A stretch of 64,000 bases of DNA from Drosophila miranda (taxonomy: Eukaryota; Arthropoda; Insecta; Diptera; Drosophilidae): the NCBI RefSeq assembly GCF_003369915.1, contig NC_046677.1, forward strand, positions 16,368,001 to 16,432,000, written 5' to 3'. Of this stretch, positions 57,601 through 64,000 are shown piece by piece. The notes beneath the pieces are model-generated. The model made no database searches and was not told the DNA's origin. It was given only the letters and a program-made list of their open reading frames with translations. Within the stretch, counting starts at the first letter, position 1. Each line of letters begins with the position of its first letter. Both the position numbers and the translations under genes were made by a program.

Positions 57601-60600
57601 GGTACGAGTATATGCATATATTTTTATTGATACTATTTTGAAACTTGGTCTGAAATCAAATAAATTTGATTTTACGCTGCAGATGAGATTCGAGAGATTA
57701 CTTTATCGATTATTTACGCTTATGTTGATTGATTGATTGATAGGTTGTGGTGTTTTTTTTTGTCATTTTTTTATGTATAATTTTAATTAATAGTTTTTTA
57801 TTGGTAAAGTTAGCTGCAATGTAAAATAGTTGAGCAAAAGTTGATTGATTTATAAATGGATCGATATACGATATACATGTTAAGCTATACAATGAGTTCG
57901 AGTCATCGGTCATCGACTTTTCAAGCGATAAATCGATATACAAGAAAAAGAAGCAACAAAACGCGTATGACATTTAGTTGAAATTCTACCAAGAAAGTGG
58001 GCAAAAGAAAAGAAAGATAAGAAAATAGATTATTGTTTTAAAATTGATGAGAACTCGCAAGACTAATAAGAGAAATCTTGACGGTTTTCCAGCACTAGAA
58101 ATTAGCAAATTACAAATTTTTTCTGGAGTGAAAATGATCTAAAAAGCAGTTACAAGTTTAAGACAGTGTTTAATCTGAAAACCAGTAGAATAATCGGATA
58201 ATTGTTTGGGAAACTCGCTGTTTTCAAAAGCAGTATGTTAGAAGGAAAATCAGTAGAGAGATAGATTGATTGATTAAAAAAATAGACAATATAAGTACAA
58301 CATTGAAAGCAGCTTATTGAAGTGAGTAGAGTTGGCTAATCTGAAATAAGGGAAACATCAATCAATCCTTCAAGTAAAGTTTCAAGCAAGTGTCATACAG
58401 TTCTAGACATCGCGTGTTTTTTGAATCTGTTGTTCCTTATCGGCGGAAAATCTTGGCCAACGGATGGATAACCTATAAGCTAGCCAAGGCCAATCACAAA
58501 TCGTTGCCAATTGTAAAATGATGCGTCATTTCAAAGTGGGGATGCCAATCAAATTGAAACCGAAATCGAAATCGACAACGACAACGACGCTGGTGCACCT
58601 GCCAGCTGTGTTTGTGTGTTCAACCAAAGTAAACAACTAAAGCATAAGGACAAAGAGATATAGAAGGAAACGAAAGAAGGAAAACAAAAGTCAAATGAAA
58701 TCTGGCCTTGGAGGTCGACGATTTTTGTACCCTTAAACATAGCAGCTACGTAAAGATGTAAAATACATTATACAAGTCATTTAATTTATATAATTTGTGT
58801 ATATCTTTATGTATAAAATGGCTGCTGACACATTATTGTCTTCTAAAACCAAAAAAGTATGTATAAATTAAATTTTTTATGTAAAATTTATTTAGAACAG
58901 ACAGACGGAACGCAAAACATGGCTATCCCTACGTTTCCAACATCTAGTTAAACAAAATCACTTGCCTAATCCTCTTTCCGAATACAAAACACAAAGAGAG
59001 AGTGAGAGATAGATAGATATAGCTAGTCGGGCGACAGCAAATAAAGTCAAAAAGAAGACGAAAAATTGGCAAAAACAAAAGGCAAAATATTGTTGAAAAA
59101 GGTTCAAGCAAACACACAGAAACTGAAGCTTAAACTTAAAGGTGTTACCATATGTATGTGTGGAAGTGGATGTGGGTGTGGGTGTAGATGTGGATGTTGT
59201 TTTGTGTGTGTGAGAGCCGGAGAGCAAACAGTATGTGAACCACAGAGAGAGAGAGAGAGATGTGGAGGGAGAACGAGAGCGGGCGTGTACGAGTAAGAGC
59301 TAGCAGCTAGGCGAGCGATTAACAGATTAATAAAAACCAACAACACCGAATAATTAGACTAGCGGTTGATGGAATGGAGGGAGGAACAGTGAGATAGAAC
59401 GTATGAGAGCGAGAGAGCGAGCGAGAATGGTTGTGGTTCGGGGTGAGGTGGTGTTAGTATGTAGAGGATGCGTAAGCTGATGGCCCAAGGTTTTCTTTTT
59501 TATATATATGAGGTGGGTGAGGCTTTGCTCGATAGCGTGCCCTCACCTCATATATAAATACGCCTTGCATGTTGGCTGATGTCAATGCAGATTTTATAAG
59601 TGACAATTATATAGAGAGCGAGAGAGAGAGTGGGAGGAGAGAGAGTGAGAGAGACTTAGGGTGGGGAGGGGGAATGACGACGTTTTTGCAGCGGATGACG
59701 TACTATTTTACGATTTGCGAGCGAGAGCGTTTTAAAAGCCAAATAACAAACGTACAACACCAACAAATGTGTGGACAAATTACAAGTTCAACTTTTAATA
59801 AGTATTAGTGTGTATGTGTGTGTGTTTGTGTGTTTGTGTGTCTGTGTGTGTGTGTGGCTCACCCAATTTAGCAGACAAGACTGTCTTTGGCTGCTGCCTC
59901 ATTTGACCACCACCCATCGATGCGATTGTTGTTGTTGGGGCTGCTGCACCACCACCCCCCACCACTGGTGGCACAAAGTGCGGCGCATATGTCTGATATC
60001 TCTCGTTTTGAGCTGGAACTGGAACCGGAGCTGCTGGACTCTGTGCTGGATACGGCACCGGCGGCGGCAGCGGCAACTGGAAGGCATTTAACGTGTGCTG
60101 CGCCTGCTGCTGCAGCTGCTGCTGGTGGTGCGAGTGATGGTGCGCCGTCGACAGGAGCGTGGATGAGGGGGGGGATCCTAGGCCGGCACTCGAATCGGTG
60201 GCCGTGGCAGTGACAATAGCTGTGATTGGCGGACGCTGGCGGTGATGCGGCAGCGTCTGATTGTACAGTATGGTGGGTGGCTCTGGCGGCGCCACAGTGT
60301 GCTCCATCATGTTGAGGCGCGGTGGCGGGAAGTCGGGCGGCGTGGCCGAGTACACACGATGAATGCCACCGCCCAGGCCATGGACACCCGTCGCCGTCGA
60401 GGATGGATGCCAGGGCAGTGTGGTCAGATCGTTGTACCGGCTGGTGGGTGGTGGCATTGGGACATACGGCCCCACAGTCAAATCCCCCCTGCTGGCATTC
60501 CCATAGAACGGATGCGCCTTGTGCTGCTTGTGCTGGTGCTGATGCTGCTCCGGCTGCTGCTGATGATGCGGTGGCGTCACTCCCACGCCCACTCCCGTTT

Positions 60601-61163
60601 GCTGCTGCTCCAGCCACGTCCGTGTGAAAATGTCATCCGCCGAATTGGGCGTCAGTTCGTCAATGGTCTGGTATCCAGACTCTGTGGCTTCGCCGCCGCC
60701 CGGCGATGCTGCACCCCTCACGTGCAGCATGTGGTAGCTGCCATGTCGATGGTTGCACTGGTATCGTCCCTCGTGCACCTTCAGGGCATGCCGCACGCTC
60801 AGATGCGCCTCGATCTTGTGCTTCTCACCTTCAAGTCGGTCGAAGAAAGTTCAGGTCAGATCGGTCCAGACTTCCCTTCCGCCCCCCCGCATAGGAGGAG
60901 ATACTCACCCTCGATGGCGCTCTCCGCCAAAGTGTAGGCATGCTCATCCCGTCCATGCCGCAGATTGTGACGCGTTATGGGCTCCCCGTTCTTGAGCCAA
61001 TGGATCTTCTCCGTGATCGGTATGATGCAGGTTATCGAGAAGGGTTCGCCCAAATTCACATTCGAATCGCCGTAGTAGATGGCTGGCGTCACCTCAAACA
61101 ACTCTGTGGAGGAGGCGGAGTCTCCGCCCTCATCGCTGGTCTCCGCCAGGAGGTCATTGGCTA
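54651..61163 (-). CDS. Bsg: Basigin (CD147-type Ig membrane protein), long isoform, 5' end unresolved
   Basis: Exons on the minus strand: about 61163-60909, 60828-59863, 57033-56919, 55966-55806, 55729-55622, 55554-55363 and 54787-54651, all joining in phase. The first two give an N-terminal Ig domain (FSITCIIPITEKIHWLKNG ... EGRYQCNHRHG) followed by about 250 residues rich in Pro, Gln and His. The next four give two Ig domains (LVPNYDNVEHEMKFYDIRG; VVVRVPSNTAVVEGEKMSVT; DDRGEYKCIGRNAAN). The last gives the membrane helix with its conserved Glu (WPFLGICAEVLILCLIILIY) and the tail EKRRNKSELEESDTDPQEQ. Basigin chaperones monocarboxylate transporters and affects integrin-dependent adhesion (family knowledge). 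A short isoform would start from another first exon, with signal peptide, joined at 57033; that exon was not found. Confidence 0.88.
54985..55195 (+). repeat. AT-rich tandem array in the last Bsg intron
   Basis: Repeated TATATTTTTTATATTATA-type units of about 20 bp, with a GTATGGGATATATTCTTTATA variant appearing twice, fill much of the intron between the last two Bsg exons. Confidence 0.7.
57034..59862 (-). other. Large intron of Bsg
   Basis: AT-rich, without coding signal. It separates the long-isoform N-terminal exons from the exons common to all isoforms, so the short-isoform first exon or its promoter could lie here or farther upstream. A hairpin lies at 59503-59556, and GA-rich runs near 59244 and 59614. 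Confidence 0.5.
59503..59556. ncRNA. Short hairpin candidate in a Bsg intron
   Basis: TATATATGAGGTG at 59503-59515 is perfectly complementary to 59544-59556, and the stem can be extended imperfectly inward (GAGG with CCT). Total length about 54 bases, similar to a small pre-miRNA. Expression is unknown. Confidence 0.35.
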
Positions 61164-62127
61164 CTCCCATGGGCGAAAACAATCAGCAGCAGCATTTTGG
61201 AGGGGGGTTTACACAGAGATCAGTGACAAGATCGATTACAAGTAGTATTCGAATCGATTTGAACTTAGAAAACCATAAGCGAAAATCGAAACAAAAGTCG
61301 AAACCCAAAAGAAATCTAGAATATAATTTAATATTATAAACTAATCTAATCAGATAGTAGCTGTGTGCTAACGATTAATGGTGGGGTGGGCTTACATTTA
61401 GGTGGTTTTGCTTTTGGTTTGTTTCGGTTTTTATCTTTTATGGTTGGATTTAATTGCTGGTTGATCCTGTAGTTTCGAGCGATTATTTGATTTCAGCGCC
61501 AAGTTGCAAAATATATATATATTTAATCGAAATTCTTATGCTGGGGGGTGGGGCGGGGGGGGGCTAATAAAACACACTTACATACTAGATGTATGTATGA
61601 ACATATTTTCATAGGAAAAAACACACACAATCCGAACGAAAAAACAAATAAATAAATACAACTTAAATAGAATTATAACCGAGAAGATTTGTTTACTTAA
61701 ATGCTGGAAATTAACATTAATTTATGTATCGATAAATGGGCATTGGCTGGGGCCACACTCTGAGTGATTTACCGTAACTTAAACGATAGTTTTTGGTGGT
61801 GGATAGATTGGGGGATAGATTGAGAGACAGAGAAAGAGGTTGTTTGTAGAGAGACAGAGAAAGAGAGAGTGAAGTTGTAGAAATAGAGATAAAGATCAAG
61901 AGAGAGACATTTGTTTTTCTTCGAGAATAAATCTGTATTTATAATCGTTGTGTGTTGAGAAACAGATTTATAGTGGGGGAAAGTTGTGTCCACAAATTCA
62001 GGGAATTCTACTGAAACAATTGGAGTATAACTATAGAGATAGAAGATGAAAGTAGGGTTTAATATATGATACTTTGATAAACTTCCAATATTAATAAAAA
62101 CTTAACAGCACTACTGTTTCTTTAGGG

Positions 62128-62209
62128 TGCTGCGAACAAGTATTCCGATGTTCGGTCCCAAGAAACCAAAAACAAATACATTGTTTGGGCATGACACAGT
62201 AAATTGATG
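62128..62209 (-). repeat. Dispersed repeat, copy b
   Basis: Reverse complement of the unit at 3743-3835; identical or near-identical in the ATTTGTTTTTGGTT and CTTGGGACCGA segments. Confidence 0.6.
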
Positions 62210-62555
62210 GACTGCGTTCAGAGTCCAAGGATAATCTAAAAAATAAGTAAGCTAACACTATCCCGAAGTAACAGAATTTCTTCCTCATGAAATATCTTTG
62301 AAATTGTATATTTTATGGTCATTAAATAGTAAGTTAATTATTCTGAAAATGAATAAATTTCAAGTATCAGTTTTTTGCTGGATTCTTTAATTCTTTCTTC
62401 CACAAAGTTCTTTAAATCATAATTTGTTCAAGGTCTAACCGCATCAGTTCTTAGATTTTCCAGTAAAAACAAGTTCAGGTCACACACTGTTACGGTAGTA
62501 TTTTTTCAATTTCTGCTTTTGATCAAAAGTTGTTCTACATAGATAACCGTAACGA

Positions 62556-62563
62556 TGACGTCA
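62556..62563. promoter_or_regulatory. CRE palindrome TGACGTCA, site 1
   Basis: A perfect CREB/ATF-type site in the sequence GATGACGTCAATGG. A second identical site follows 68 bp later in a GC-richer island. Confidence 0.45.
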
Positions 62564-62623
62564 ATGGCTGACTGGTAGCAACTGCATCATCGTTGGGCCA
62601 AGCCAAAAGAACCCCCTCAACAA

Positions 62624-62631
62624 TGACGTCA
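62624..62631. promoter_or_regulatory. CRE palindrome TGACGTCA, site 2
   Basis: In the sequence AATGACGTCAATGATGG, so both sites share ATGACGTCAATG, twelve identical bases. Confidence 0.45.
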
Positions 62632-63719
62632 ATGATGGGACCGGTTTGAACTGCATAATCCCGCCCGTTACCACCCCCAAAGACCTGGCCATGATGCAAA
62701 CCTTGGGCCATTAACTTGTTGGATTTTGCTGGCAACACAAGCTCGACAGCAGAATTGTTATCGTCGAGTGTGTCTGTATGTGGGGATGATAGCACAATCC
62801 CGAAATGGCCCATAAATATTTGTGTAATTGTTGTATGTAAGAGTATGTTTTGTTAGCGGATGTATTACAAAACGCGCGAAAGAATAAACACACAATCTTA
62901 TCAGCTGATTAAACGAGTCATCCAAACGGACAATTTCTTTATCCTTATCGGGCCGACATGTCAACGCACGTTTCTCCTTTCCCCGCCGTACACCGTTCAG
63001 GCACACACGTCACATAACGTCACACACACACATCCGTCAGTCAGTCAGTCAGTCAGCCTGTACCCTGTACATACACTCATACGGTACATAACTGTAGTTC
63101 AATTACGAGTGTGTTTACGTCTCTTTTCGCCATCTGCTGACATTTTCTCCTCCGTCTTTCTTCCTGCCTGCACGGCTGCTTCCTACACGCCTTTTGTTCT
63201 GTCTGTGGAAAAATTAAGCGCAAAGAAATGTAGATTTTTTCCGCACTCACAAACACACACAAAGACACACACAGACACATCTGCAGAAAACAACTACAGC
63301 AACAATTTATTGTGGAAACGCTATCCCTTGGGGTTCGAAGTAATTGATACCCTGTACAGATACAATATTCCAAGAGGGCAATAACATGAATATAGATTCA
63401 AACTAGGGATCGAATGGATTATAATTTCTAAACAATTTCAGGGCAAAAAATTCTCTTTCCACTGAGCATCCGCCCGTTGACATACCCTACGATAGATTTT
63501 GTTCTTATGGATTGCCAATTTCATCTCGGACTTATCGTCGCCATCCGAATCTTCATCTTCAGAGCAATACCCTCTCCTCGAGGGTAAACCATGAATGTTA
63601 CATGCACGAGTCGCGGTAGCGCATTTACCCCCGCCAAGTGTAAGCCCCCCTCCTCTCCGCACCCATCGCATTTAGCCACCCAATGTTCGCCGAAAATGCT
63701 TTTGTCACTTTGGACAGCA

Positions 63720-63721
<2 letters not shown>

Positions 63722-63755
<34 letters not shown>
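63722..63755 (+). repeat. CA microsatellite
   Basis: Seventeen uninterrupted CA units, followed by GAGAGAG. A shorter CA run is at 63893-63912. Confidence 0.85.
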
Positions 63756-63758
<3 letters not shown>

Positions 63759-64000
63759 AGAGTAAAAGAGAGAAGCAGAAGACAGTGTACAGGAGAAAAA
63801 TGCCAGCACAGGGAAGCATATTGCACACGGCAGACGGGCGGGCAACGGGGACACAGCTAAGAAATATTACAAATTTATACAACACTGTCACGCACACACA
63901 CACACACACACAAAAAAGCACGTACAGGTGCCAGGGCTTCCGACAGGGCCCAAACTGTAACTGTCTCTTTAAGCTTTCACATTCCAAAAGATGAAAAGTG

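Larger units (their letters stand above)
61164..64000. other. Region upstream of the known Bsg exons
   Basis: No credible gene. It should contain further 5' exons or promoters of Bsg. Seen here: two CRE palindromes, dispersed repeat copy b, a TCAG simple run near 63038-63056 and CA microsatellites. Confidence 0.4.

Noticed and set aside
59887-60937. Long plus-strand ORFs opposite the Bsg linker exon
   Set aside because: Antisense shadow of the GC-rich low-complexity exon; no start context or motifs.
1-64000. CRISPR arrays, operons, tRNA or rRNA genes, intact transposon or retroviral coding regions
   Set aside because: None seen. The window is a fly nuclear region; tandem repeats found are satellites or gene duplicates, and no reverse transcriptase or transposase frame was recognised.

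Overview
This is a eukaryotic, gene-poor, intron-bearing window whose genes are those of a Drosophila. It carries recognisable fly orthologues (Alg7, Rsph1, mon2, Bsg), short GT-AG introns of about 55-90 bp, abundant CA/GA microsatellites, M1/motif-6 and DRE-like promoter motifs, and AT-rich dispersed repeats. In D. melanogaster mon2, Bsg and beta-1,3-galactosyltransferase-like genes lie on 2L, so Muller element B is likely. The species cannot be named from the sequence. A species outside the melanogaster subgroup is an inference from the local gene expansion.

Layout. 1-8.5 kb: the last exon of Alg7 (+), Rsph1 (+), a p32/C1QBP-family gene (-) and a four-exon LRR-Ig transmembrane gene (-). 8.5-14.4 kb: no gene, but several unannotated repeats and promoter-like motif clusters. 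14.5-35 kb: a tandem array on the minus strand of glycosyltransferase family 31 (beta-1,3-galactosyltransferase-like) genes. Six copies have intact three-exon reading frames, one keeps its catalytic exon but has lost its 5' exons, and one is a short relic. One copy (23963-26479) has a long glutamine-rich stem and looks ancestral; the rest are shorter, AT-richer derivatives. 35.5-36.8 kb: a C2H2 zinc-finger gene (-). 37.5-43.7 kb: mon2 (+), complete in 13 exons, 1701 residues. 44.4-64 kb: Bsg/basigin (-) with a very long probable 3' region, its Ig and membrane exons, and a long-isoform N-terminal Ig exon pair. Its first exon is not resolved.

Functional view. Alg7 starts dolichol-linked glycan synthesis in the ER, the GT31 enzymes extend glycans in the Golgi, and mon2 controls Golgi-endosome traffic; this may be no more than chance neighbourhood. 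The most unusual content is the GT31 array, with mosaic copies, a decapitated copy, a GC-AG intron and shared 5' flanks. After it come an 11-residue-periodic cytoplasmic tail in the LRR-Ig gene, a basigin stop codon that overlaps a splice donor, and several strong RNA-hairpin candidates. Exon coordinates were derived by eye from splice motifs and phase; every complete gene model was checked to be in frame.
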